A stretch of DNA of 11,264 nucleotides from an uncultured Collinsella sp. (GTDB lineage Bacteria > Actinomycetota > Coriobacteriia > Coriobacteriales > Coriobacteriaceae): positions 1 through 11,264 of the forward strand of contig CABUDB010000030.1 of NCBI GenBank assembly GCA_902490245.1. The letters run 5' to 3'. This document shows positions 1 through 7,474 of this stretch, in pieces. Below the pieces are notes generated by a model that had not been told where the DNA came from, ran no database searches, and saw only the letters and a list, made by a program, of their open reading frames with translations. Within the stretch, counting starts at the first letter, position 1. Every line of letters begins with the position of its first letter. Both the position numbers and the translations under genes were made by a program.

Positions 1-52
1 ACGCCGCCGCGCGGCCGGGGCGAACCCCTCCCAAAGATTTTCAAAAAAGTTG

Positions 53-82
53 TTGACGCGCGCGTAACGACTCGTCTAATAT
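53..82 (+). promoter_or_regulatory. Promoter of tRNA-Ile
   Basis: A -35 box TTGACG (53-58) and a -10 box TAATAT (77-82) are separated by 18 bases. Both are close to the vegetative sigma factor consensus. The expected transcription start near 89 lies just before the mature tRNA end at 97, a usual arrangement for a tRNA gene. Confidence 0.8.
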
Positions 83-96
83 ATCCCTTGCGCGAT

Positions 97-173
97 GGAC
101 CTGTAGCTCAGTTGGTTAGAGCGTCCGGCTGATAACCGGGAGGTCACAAGTTCGAATCTTGTCAGGTCCACCA
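97..173 (+). tRNA. tRNA-Ile (GAT anticodon)
   Basis: A full cloverleaf can be folded. The acceptor strand GGACCTG (97-103) pairs with CAGGTCC (163-169). The anticodon stem is 124-128 with 136-140, and the seven-base loop carries GAT at 131-133. The T loop has the standard TTCGAAT form. The discriminator is A170 and the CCA end (171-173) is encoded in the gene. The tRNA reads the isoleucine codons AUC and AUU. It stands alone, with its own promoter and terminator, not inside an rRNA operon in this window. Confidence 0.97.
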
Positions 174-187
174 TCAAAACTGTGAAG

Positions 188-219
188 AGCCCTGGGGCGT
201 TGCCTCGGGGCTTTTTCTT
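188..219 (+). terminator. Rho-independent terminator of tRNA-Ile
   Basis: The stem 188-197 pairs with 203-212 (AGCCC with GGGCT, then further pairs including two G-T wobbles) around a five-base loop. It is followed by a T-rich run to 219. It begins 14 bases after the tRNA and ends its transcript before the next gene. Confidence 0.88.
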
Positions 220-331
220 GTCTGTGATAAATCTCATTTTGGTTTTGTGTGCTGTGCGAAAGATTGGGTAGTATAGCTATTCAATGCGGTGGAGCTGCCG
301 CGTGTTAACCGCTACGTACCGGAGGTGTTCC

Positions 332-832
332 ATGGTTCGTGTCGACATAGAGACCATCGTCATGGCCGCCGGTCCCGTGCCATCGCTTATCGTGCTTCGT
401 GAGCGCAGCAGCAAATCGGACTCGCCCGCGCCGCTGCGTTCCCTTTCCATTCAGACTGGTTCGTTTGAGGCTGCGGCAATCAGCCGTGGCATCGATAGCG
501 GCCGAGCCGAGCGCCCGATTACCCATGACCTGCTGCTCGATGCCGTTGACGCCCTGGGCGCCAAGCTCGAGCGTATAGAGATCGTTCGCGCCGAGCCGCC
601 GGTGTTCTACGCGACGATCGTCGTGCTGGCCGATGGCGAGGAGCGCAAGATCGATGCCCGCCCCAGCGATGCCATCGCCCTTGCCGTGCGCAGCAATGCC
701 CCCATGTTTGTAGAGGACGACATCATGAATCGCCTGGGCACCGTTTCTGCCCATGCCGAGGAAGTTGACGACGAGCAGGAGTTCGAGAAGTTCGACGAGT
801 TCGTCCATACGCTCTCCCCCGATGATTTCTAA
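332..832 (+). CDS. Bifunctional nuclease family protein (BFN, DUF151)
   Basis: A 166-residue protein of the DUF151/BFN family, whose members are described as having DNase and RNase activity in plants and bacteria; activity here is inferred. Family-typical blocks are visible: FEAAAIS (about 45-51), RPITHDLL (61-68), an alternating beta/alpha stretch with ALGAKLERIEI (74-84), and ARPSDAIALAVR (109-120). The C-terminal tail (141-166) is acidic. Bacterial members are usually about 130-190 residues, so the length fits. The ATG at 332 was chosen because GGAGG (321-325) lies six bases before it and the family similarity begins there; an in-frame ATG at 284 lacks this site. It is the first gene of a tight cluster with the next two. 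A weak promoter (TTGTGT 245-250, TAGTAT 269-274) may lie upstream. Family assignment is firm; enzymatic role and substrate are not shown. Confidence 0.88.
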   Translation: MVRVDIETIVMAAGPVPSLIVLRERSSKSDSPAPLRSLSIQTGSFEAAAISRGIDSGRAERPITHDLLLDAVDALGAKLERIEIVRAEPPVFYATIVVLADGEERKIDARPSDAIALAVRSNAPMFVEDDIMNRLGTVSAHAEEVDDEQEFEKFDEFVHTLSPDDF

Positions 833-862
833 ATGTCTGGCACGCGAGCGGAGAGGTCGCTG

Positions 863-1219
863 ATGGGCACCCGCGTATCGGCTGAAGCGGCCGCCATCGC
901 GCGTGAAGCCCAGATGCGCTCGGAGGCATCCGAGGCGGCTCGCATCGCCTATGTGACGCAGGCCCGCACGCTTCGCGAGCGCCGCGGCTCCTATATCAAG
1001 ATGGTTATCATCTCCGCCCTTGTCGCGGTAATCTGTTCTCGTCTTCGTGGTACAGTTGGTGCGCTTGGGTTTTCGATTTCAACAGGCTTGGTAATCTGGG
1101 GTGTGGTCGATGCGGTAATGCTGACCAACCAGATCAAGGTACTCGACAAGCGCGCGATGGATATGATGCGCGCCCGCGACGCTGCCGCCAAGATCGCTGC
1201 CGAGGCACAAGAACTGTAA
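863..1219 (+). CDS. Small membrane protein of unknown function
   Basis: A 118-residue protein that I do not recognise. Residues 5-43 are rich in Ala, Glu and Arg with a helical, possibly coiled-coil character. Two hydrophobic segments follow (about 46-58 and 64-86), separated by a short Arg-containing turn (SRLRG). Residues 90-118 form a second charged, Ala-rich helix. The picture is a hairpin membrane anchor with both charged ends on the same side, probably cytoplasmic. The ATG at 863 is preferred because GGAGAGG (850-856) sits six bases before it. An in-frame ATG at 833 directly abuts the upstream stop codon (TAA ATG) but has no ribosome binding site; translational coupling from there is possible. 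It is probably co-transcribed with the DUF151 gene. No catalytic motif is visible. Confidence 0.75.
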   Translation: MGTRVSAEAAAIAREAQMRSEASEAARIAYVTQARTLRERRGSYIKMVIISALVAVICSRLRGTVGALGFSISTGLVIWGVVDAVMLTNQIKVLDKRAMDMMRARDAAAKIAAEAQEL

Positions 1220-1249
1220 CGACGCCGGACTCGATGGGAAGGTCTAAAG

Positions 1250-1699
1250 ATGGCACAGGATATGCAGGACGCCGGTAACGTCTCCGCCGAGCTCGACGCC
1301 ATGGTGTGCGATCTGATTGGCGCCTTCTTGGACGACCTGGCCGCGGGCGAGAACCCGGGCGTGGTTGTGGCAATTGAGGACGCCGCTTCCAACCGCTATC
1401 TGGCCGCGCTCGACGAAGATGGCGAGGAGGCATGCCTGGAGGCTGCCACCAACTTTATCTCCGAGCACAAGATGGGTCTTAAGGACGAGGGCCTGGGCCG
1501 TATCGCCCGCTATGCCATCGGCTACACCGGCTGCGTCGAGATTGACGGCGGCTATCACGATGCTCTGCTCGTGAGCTTCTTCGAAACCACGCTCGAGAGC
1601 GGTTTTTCGGCATACGTGCTGTATGAGGGCATGGGTGCCGGCGATGGTTTTATGTGGAGCGACCCTGAACCTGCAGGTGAGGAAACCCCTCTTATCTAA
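1250..1699 (+). CDS. Acidic protein of unknown function
   Basis: A 149-residue, strongly acidic, soluble protein with no signal peptide or membrane segment; I do not recognise its family. Residues 1-32 look helical, and 35-60 contain a hydrophobic strand (GVVVAIED) followed by acidic residues. The C-terminal half has alternating strands with Tyr, Gly and Phe (87-133) and ends in an acidic, Pro-containing tail. Cysteines are at 20, 62 and 95, without a metal-binding spacing. The start is supported by GGGAAGG (1236-1242) seven bases before the ATG. The gene follows its neighbour after 30 bases and is probably the last of a three-gene unit with the DUF151 protein. The 117 bases to typA contain a hairpin but no clear terminator. 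Confidence 0.75.
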   Translation: MAQDMQDAGNVSAELDAMVCDLIGAFLDDLAAGENPGVVVAIEDAASNRYLAALDEDGEEACLEAATNFISEHKMGLKDEGLGRIARYAIGYTGCVEIDGGYHDALLVSFFETTLESGFSAYVLYEGMGAGDGFMWSDPEPAGEETPLI

Positions 1700-1741
1700 A
1701 ATCGCTAAAATAAACGAGTTTTCGGTAAAGGGCTCAATATT

Positions 1742-1769
1742 CCCGCCGAGCGTTGTATCGCTGGGCGGG
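1742..1769 (+). other. Hairpin in the typA upstream region
   Basis: Bases 1742-1752 pair with 1759-1769 in an 11-position stem with a single G-G mismatch and a six-base loop. It is GC-rich and stable but is not followed by a T run. It is therefore either a terminator lacking its T-tract for the upstream genes or a structure in the typA 5' leader. It starts 75 bases before the typA start codon. Confidence 0.5.
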
Positions 1770-1816
1770 CCGCATACGCGTGCCGTTTGTATATGGATAG
1801 AAGATAGGGGAACTAC

Positions 1817-3655
<1,839 letters not shown>

Positions 3656-3682
3656 GCGCTGGGCTTTATAGTGTTTAACAAG

Positions 3683-3717
3683 AAAGGGCGTCGACCATCG
3701 CGGTCGGCGCCCTTTTT
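3683..3717 (+). terminator. typA terminator, probably bidirectional
   Basis: A 13-position stem (3684-3696 with 3702-3714, one T-G wobble) has a five-base loop and is followed by TTTTT ending at 3717. On the minus strand the same stem is followed by TTTCTTGTT, so it may also stop the convergent bactofilin-like gene, whose stop codon is at 3785. Confidence 0.92.
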
Positions 3718-3743
3718 GGTGCACGGGGATTGAGACGGCCTGC

Positions 3744-3785
3744 ACCACCACAAAGGTGCCTGTCCCCTTTGTGGTAGTTGGTGGT
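3744..3785. repeat. REP-like palindrome between convergent genes
   Basis: ACCACAAAGG (3747-3756) is repeated perfectly inverted at 3766-3775, around the loop TGCCTGTCC. An outer ACCACC (3744-3749) is mirrored by GGTGGT (3780-3785), whose last base belongs to the stop codon of the next gene. Short palindromes with an AAGG...CCTT stem and a GTCCCC-type core recur as REP-like elements in many bacterial genomes. That this is such a family is from memory, and its copy number here is unknown. No T run follows on either strand, so it is not a simple terminator. Confidence 0.6.
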
Positions 3786-4930
3786 TAAGCGGTGGGGAGT
3801 CCCGGCGTGTTAGCCGGCTGCTGCGGCTTGAGGTGGGCGTTGCGCCAGATGATTTGGATGATGTAGCCGAGCATAAAGACAAAGGCCACGCCGCTGATGA
3901 AGCCGCCTACGAGGGGAAGCCCCGTGAGGGCGCCTGCGGTTACGCCACCAACGGCTGCCATGGCGTAGCGGTTCTGGTTGTGTCCGACCATGCGGGCGAT
4001 CGCGCACCCCGCAAAGGCACTCGACACCAACGCGATGCCGATAACGCCGCACAAGAGGGCTCCGGCAAGCGACAGACCAGCGATAGAGATAATTAGCAGT
4101 AGGACGGCGGGGACGATAGCAATCGTGCCCAGAAGACCGCTCACCCACAGGGGCATGGGGCGCTGGTGGAGCATGCCGGCGGCGCTGGCAGTCGCACGCG
4201 GAAAGCCGAGCTCGAGTAGCAGAGCGACAAAGCAGGTAGAAAGCGCCGCGGCGACGATACCGCCGATGACATCGTTAACGGTGGAAGTATCTTCGTTCTC
4301 GGTGCGGTCGATCTTGAGCGCACCGACCTCGGCTCCCGCGGCACGCTCGGGGTCCTCGGAGACGTGAGCGTTCACGGTGCCGGTGATGCGGGCGTTCTTG
4401 CCCAGGATGAGCTTGTCGGCCCAAACCTCAACATCGCCCTCAACGGTGCCATCGATGGTCACCGTATCGCCCGCAAGCGCTGCCGACTTGGTAGAGCCGC
4501 GCAGGGCAACCGTCTCGCCTATCGCATAGAAACAGTTGGAGGTGCTGTCGGAATTGAGAACGACATGCTGACTAACGACCGTGACGCTGCCATCAACCGT
4601 GGTCTTGGCAATGTCGATGGTGCGTGCCGCCAGACGGACGGCACCGCCCACCGTGCAGTCGCGGATGGAGAGAGTATCGCCCGCGGCGATGATATCGCGG
4701 TCGATGGACGTATCGTCCAAGTTGAGGGCCTGACCTGCCCAGTACAGGTCACCTTCGACGCCGGACGGATTGGCGTCATTGTCGGTCGCAAGTACGTTGC
4801 CTGCGGTGTCCGTGCCGGCGAACGACGCCGTGGGAAGCGCGGTGATCGCCAGCGCGATGAGCGCGAATGCCATAAGCAGGCAGCGACGCATCTTGTGTGA
4901 CGGCGCCGCCGCGGTTTGATTGAAAGCCAT
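3785..4930 (-). CDS. Secreted/membrane bactofilin-like polymer-forming protein
   Basis: A 381-residue protein with an N-terminal signal sequence: basic residues 13-16, hydrophobic core 18-33, and a likely cleavage after ALPTASFA at 38. Residues about 60-190 are a repetitive beta-helix-like region with recurring short strands and G-D-x-x turns (AAGDTLSI, LAGDTVTIDGTVEGDVEV). This is typical of bactofilin/polymer-forming cytoskeletal domains. After an acidic linker (190-220) come about five hydrophobic segments (221-242, 262-285, 287-313, 323-342, 343-362) and a short polar tail. The beta-helix would thus lie outside the membrane, unlike classic cytoplasmic bactofilins. A role in envelope organisation is inference. 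The start is supported by AAGGA (complement of 4937-4941) six bases before the ATG at 4930. It lies downstream of and in the same direction as the TRIC-family gene, 107 bases away. Confidence 0.82.
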   Translation of the reverse strand: MAFNQTAAAPSHKMRRCLLMAFALIALAITALPTASFAGTDTAGNVLATDNDANPSGVEGDLYWAGQALNLDDTSIDRDIIAAGDTLSIRDCTVGGAVRLAARTIDIAKTTVDGSVTVVSQHVVLNSDSTSNCFYAIGETVALRGSTKSAALAGDTVTIDGTVEGDVEVWADKLILGKNARITGTVNAHVSEDPERAAGAEVGALKIDRTENEDTSTVNDVIGGIVAAALSTCFVALLLELGFPRATASAAGMLHQRPMPLWVSGLLGTIAIVPAVLLLIISIAGLSLAGALLCGVIGIALVSSAFAGCAIARMVGHNQNRYAMAAVGGVTAGALTGLPLVGGFISGVAFVFMLGYIIQIIWRNAHLKPQQPANTPGLPTA

Positions 4931-4993
4931 GGTTGATCCTTTTGTTAGGTGTTCGGCATATATCTAACAGGGTACCCAACGTGCGAGCGCTCT

Positions 4994-5014
4994 AAAAGAA
5001 CCTCCCGGTTGCAT
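4994..5014 (-). terminator. Weak candidate terminator after the TRIC-family gene
   Basis: Read on the minus strand, AACC and GGTT form a four-base-pair stem around GGGA, followed by CTTTTAGA. The stem is short, so this is a weak candidate for partial termination between the TRIC-family gene and the bactofilin-like gene. Read-through into the next gene is likely. Confidence 0.25.
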
Positions 5015-5037
5015 TTCGAAGGGTCGTGCCGTGCTGT

Positions 5038-5727
5038 CTACTTTTTACGGTGCAAGAAGCGCGCGATATCTTCTTCGGTGGGGCTTTTGATGTCAAAGCG
5101 CAGCGAGAGCCAGCGCAGGCCCATGGTCACGACAACGCATACGATCAGCGCGGCGACATTGCTCATGATGCCGCTCATAACGAGACACACATAGCTTGTC
5201 GATCCGGCGATGGCCGCGATGGCATAAAAGTTAGTGCGTTGGAAAATGCCCGGAACCACGCCCATAAAGCCGTCGCGCAGCATGCCGCCACCTACTGCGG
5301 TGAAGAAGCCCATCATGATGCAAACGACGGGCGCAAAGCCGTAGACCAGCGCCTTGTCTGCGCCGGTTGCCGCATAGATGCCGACCGAGATGATGTCGAG
5401 CAAGGGGATGAGTTTTTCGGGCTTGTCGACGATTGCCGGGAAAATGTAGATGATGGCTGCCGTGGCAATGGAAAGCGGCAGCGCCATTGGCTGGTTGAGG
5501 ATGTAGACGTTGCCCACCTGCAGCGTCATGTCGCGCAAGAGACCGCCGCCCAGACCGCAGACCACCGCGAGCGCGACCGCGCCCACCAGGTCGAGCTTGT
5601 GCTCGCGCGCAACCAGCACACCCGAGATCGATGCAGCGACAACAGCGAACATCTCGAGCCAAAATGGGATAGCAACCATGGCATCCGAGGCATGTGAGGT
5701 AATGGTTATAGCGGCGACGACGGGCAA
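5038..5727 (-). CDS. TRIC-family (UPF0126) cation channel membrane protein
   Basis: A 229-residue integral membrane protein of the UPF0126/TRIC family, whose characterised prokaryotic members are trimeric potassium-permeable channels. Two internal repeats each carry the Gly-rich signature: GLGGGLLRD (58-66) and AVGGGMLRD (144-152). About seven hydrophobic helices are visible (22-40, 46-64, 78-101, 109-130, 132-149, 167-186, 188-205), followed by a charged tail ending in HRKK. The called start is a TTG at 5727, with AAAGGA (complement of 5735-5740) seven bases upstream. An ATG at 5679 (Met17) would give the more usual short N-terminus but has a poorer ribosome binding site, so the start is uncertain. 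The transported ion and physiological role are inferred from the family only. Confidence 0.9.
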   Translation of the reverse strand: MPVVAAITITSHASDAMVAIPFWLEMFAVVAASISGVLVAREHKLDLVGAVALAVVCGLGGGLLRDMTLQVGNVYILNQPMALPLSIATAAIIYIFPAIVDKPEKLIPLLDIISVGIYAATGADKALVYGFAPVVCIMMGFFTAVGGGMLRDGFMGVVPGIFQRTNFYAIAAIAGSTSYVCLVMSGIMSNVAALIVCVVVTMGLRWLSLRFDIKSPTEEDIARFLHRKK

Positions 5728-5861
5728 GATGGGGTCCTTTGAGTTACGGGTTTAGACAATGCCCGTACATAGTACATGTTCGGCGCCGATTGCGACCCTA
5801 TTGCTCGGCAAACGGTTGGGACTGGGTGGGGGCGTGGCGTTGCTGGAATGCCAAGGGTCCA

Positions 5862-5937
5862 AAACATGTACGTCAGCCTCCAAAAACGACATTTTTCGAC
5901 ATCTTTGGAGGCTGACGTACATGTTTGGATTGAGCTC
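5862..5937 (+). repeat. Left 76-base palindromic inverted repeat of the nuclease unit
   Basis: Bases 5862-5884 pair perfectly with 5904-5926 (23 bp), leaving a 19-base loop. With a one-base bulge at A5861, three further pairs form (5858-5860 with 5927-5929). The loop contains CGACAT twice (5887-5892 and 5897-5902). The unit continues on its inner side with GGATTGAGCTC (5927-5937). The whole block 5862-5937 is the reverse complement of 7052-7127 with five differences and no gaps. No T run follows on the plus strand, so it is not a standard terminator. Confidence 0.9.
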
Positions 5938-5946
5938 GCAGCATGA

Positions 5947-6011
5947 GTGAGTTGATTTACTCACATCCGGTATATTTCCCCACTTCAACGGACATAAGAG
6001 TTGGATACCGG
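5947..6011 (+). promoter_or_regulatory. Candidate promoter/operator of the nuclease gene
   Basis: A -10-like box TATATT (5971-5976) lies about 55 bases before the start codon; the -35 region is weak. Just upstream is a perfect inverted repeat, GTGAGT (5947-5952) and ACTCAC (5959-5964), with a six-base spacer, in the position of an operator. A second inverted pair, CCGGTAT (5967-5973) and ATACCGG (6005-6011), overlaps the -10 box and could form a leader hairpin. Regulator and function are unknown. Confidence 0.4.
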
Positions 6012-6031
6012 CTCAGAGCGAGAGGCCCTCA

Positions 6032-7039
6032 ATGGATACCCCTGTTCTCATTTCGCATAAAACCGCATGGCTTGTCCATCATGCACCCCAGAATTTGGTT
6101 CAGTCTCTTGCGCGGCACGACTACCAGATAGGCGCACAAGGCATCTCCACCCAGCAACGTGTTGCGCGCATACGACAGGCCCTTACCGACTGCGGCATTC
6201 CGTCCGATATGCTTAAGACTATCGATATCGCGGTTGTATTCGAATTTGAGCGAATTCGTACCAAAGGCGTCGTTTGCCACATTCTTGGACAAAATCTTCC
6301 CTACGCGCATATTAACGAGTTGACGCCCGGAATCTTCATCACCGACGAAGCCTTCGCCTTCGTGCTCGCTGCCGAGTGGATGGATAGAATCGAATATCTC
6401 GAATATGGCTATGAAGTTTGCGGCGATTATCGCATGAGGCTCAATCCCGCCGACCCTTATACCGAGCAACCAGCCACCACCTCCAAGGATGAAATAACCG
6501 AACTGCTCGATCGGCACCCCGGCAAACCCGGTGCCACACGTGCACGGCTCGCGCTCAGGCACATCTACGATCACTCGGCCTCGCCTATGGAGACCGCTTC
6601 GGCAATTGCCCTCTCGCTCCCAACAAGCGAAGGCGGCGTTGGCATTAGAGGTATCGAACTCAACAAACCGCTCGAGATCCCTCAACGTCTCAGGCATTGC
6701 GCCAAAGCTCGAACACTCAAAATCGATGCGCTCGTGACCTATAAGCGCAGGGAGCTCGGTATCGAATATAAGGGCGGTTTTCACGATGAGCTCGAGCGCA
6801 AGGGAGCAGATGCGGAGCGAGAGGCCGTTCTCTCCCAAATGGGATATCGAATCGTTACGCTCACTTCGGCTCAGTTCGGCAGCCAGCTCGCCTTTCACCG
6901 CGCCATGAACAACATTCGCGAAGCGCTCGGCATGCCTCGCTGTACCGACACCGGTTACCAGCGAGAGCAAAACGAACTACGCAAGGCGCTAATCCGCAAC
7001 TGGAAAGGCATGCGAGACGAAGAGGCGCCTTCCGAATAG
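6032..7039 (+). CDS. Putative PD-(D/E)XK nuclease (DUF559/Vsr-like) in a repeat-bounded unit
   Basis: A 335-residue protein in two parts. The C-terminal part (about 182-300) has the order of residues seen in actinobacterial DUF559/Vsr-type nucleases: SPMET (184-188, acidic E187), KIDALV with D232, IEYKG with E245 and K247 as the ExK core, then D260, R263 and GYRIVTLTSAQF (271-282). The N-terminal 150 residues resemble, loosely, the helical/regulator-like front half that accompanies DUF559 domains in actinobacteria (AbiEi-like); this is a weak impression. There is no signal peptide or membrane segment. GAGAGG (6020-6025) lies six bases before the ATG. The gene uses more A/T-ending codons (ATA, AAA, GAA) than its neighbours, a sign of transfer. 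It sits alone between two inverted 76-base repeats; its stop is 12 bases from the right one. Whether it cuts DNA, and whether it acts in defence or mobility, is not shown. Confidence 0.75.
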   Translation: MDTPVLISHKTAWLVHHAPQNLVQSLARHDYQIGAQGISTQQRVARIRQALTDCGIPSDMLKTIDIAVVFEFERIRTKGVVCHILGQNLPYAHINELTPGIFITDEAFAFVLAAEWMDRIEYLEYGYEVCGDYRMRLNPADPYTEQPATTSKDEITELLDRHPGKPGATRARLALRHIYDHSASPMETASAIALSLPTSEGGVGIRGIELNKPLEIPQRLRHCAKARTLKIDALVTYKRRELGIEYKGGFHDELERKGADAEREAVLSQMGYRIVTLTSAQFGSQLAFHRAMNNIREALGMPRCTDTGYQREQNELRKALIRNWKGMRDEEAPSE

Positions 7040-7051
7040 TGCCACTCCCGT

Positions 7052-7127
7052 GAGCTCAATCCAAACGTGTACGTCAGCCTTCAAAGATGCCGAAAAATGT
7101 CGGTTTTGGAGGGTGACGTACATGTTT
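7052..7127 (-). repeat. Right 76-base palindromic inverted repeat of the nuclease unit
   Basis: This is the inverted copy of 5862-5937, matching at 71 of 76 positions. It is itself a hairpin: 7061-7085 pairs with 7105-7129, interrupted by one G-G mismatch (7077/7113) and two G-T wobbles (7067/7123, 7081/7109). Inside the loop CCGA (7090-7093) can pair with TCGG (7100-7103). The GAGCTCAATCC block (7052-7062) faces the nuclease gene, as in the left copy. No T run follows. Confidence 0.9.
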
Positions 7128-7161
7128 GGGGAAGCGTGGGATCGAGACGTATTTCGATAAC

Positions 7162-7188
7162 AAAAAAGCTCCCGTTGTTGGGAGCTTT
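7162..7188 (-). terminator. Terminator of tRNA-Ser(CGA)
   Basis: On the minus strand a nine-base-pair stem (7165-7173 with 7180-7188, six-base loop) is followed by six T residues (complement of 7162-7167). It begins 12 bases after the encoded CCA end of the tRNA. Confidence 0.9.
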
Positions 7189-7199
7189 CTCAACCAAAA

Positions 7200-7290
7200 T
7201 GGCGGAGGAGGAGGGATTCGAACCCTCGTGACCTTATACAGGCCAAACGGTTTTCGAGACCGCCGCATTCAACCACTCTGCCACCCCTCC
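7200..7290 (-). tRNA. tRNA-Ser (CGA anticodon)
   Basis: On the minus strand GGAGGGG (5' end at 7290) pairs with CTCCTCC, with one G-T wobble. The anticodon loop CTCGAAA carries CGA (complement of 7254-7256). A long variable arm of the class II type follows, and the T arm is GAGGG-TTCGAAT-CCCTC. The discriminator is G and CCA is encoded (complement of 7200-7202). It reads the serine codon UCG. No separate promoter is evident in the short gap to the upstream tRNA-Ser. Confidence 0.96.
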
Positions 7291-7299
7291 GCGTGGGGT

Positions 7300-7330
7300 A
7301 AAAACAAAGCAGGCTCGAAGGCCTGCTTTG
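7300..7330 (-). terminator. Terminator of tRNA-Ser(GGA)
   Basis: The stem 7305-7315 pairs with 7320-7330 (eleven pairs, including one T-G wobble) around a four-base loop. On the minus strand it is followed by GTTTTTA. It lies between the two tRNA-Ser genes, eight bases after the CCA of the upstream one. Confidence 0.85.
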
Positions 7331-7338
7331 GAATTAAC

Positions 7339-7429
7339 TGGCGGAGAGTCAGGGATTTGAACCCTGGAGACGCTTTTGACGCCTACACGATTTCCAATCG
7401 TGCTCCTTCGGCCACTCGGACAACTCTCC
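7339..7429 (-). tRNA. tRNA-Ser (GGA anticodon)
   Basis: On the minus strand GGAGAGT (5' end at 7429) pairs fully with ACTCTCC. The anticodon loop TTGGAAA carries GGA (complement of 7393-7395). The extended variable arm (with GCGTC...) is typical of serine tRNAs. The T loop is TTCAAAT, the discriminator is G and CCA is encoded (complement of 7339-7341). It reads the serine codons UCC and UCU. Confidence 0.96.
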
Positions 7430-7445
7430 GTTAAATGCGAAAGTC

Positions 7446-7474
7446 AGTATACACGAGGAATCGCAAAGTGCAAA
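7446..7474 (-). promoter_or_regulatory. Promoter of tRNA-Ser(GGA)
   Basis: On the minus strand the -10 box TATACT (complement of 7446-7451) and a -35 box TTTGCA (complement of 7469-7474) are 17 bases apart. The predicted start near 7439 is about ten bases before the mature tRNA. The -10 box matches the consensus at five of six positions. Confidence 0.65.

Noticed and set aside
17..28. GGGG-CGAA-CCCC hairpin at the window start as a terminator
   Set aside because: The stem is only four base pairs, and the following sequence is A-rich rather than a T run. It may belong to a gene outside the window.
5887..5902. CRISPR-like repeated CGACAT motif
   Set aside because: There are only two six-base copies, both inside a hairpin loop, with no regular spacers.
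5858..5929. Left palindrome as a Rho-independent terminator
   Set aside because: No T run follows the stem on the plus strand, and the same sequence recurs inverted on the other side of the nuclease gene, which a terminator role does not explain.
5850..7140. Target-site duplication around the repeat-bounded unit
   Set aside because: The bases flanking the two outer ends show no clear short direct repeat, so a transposon-type duplication could not be claimed.
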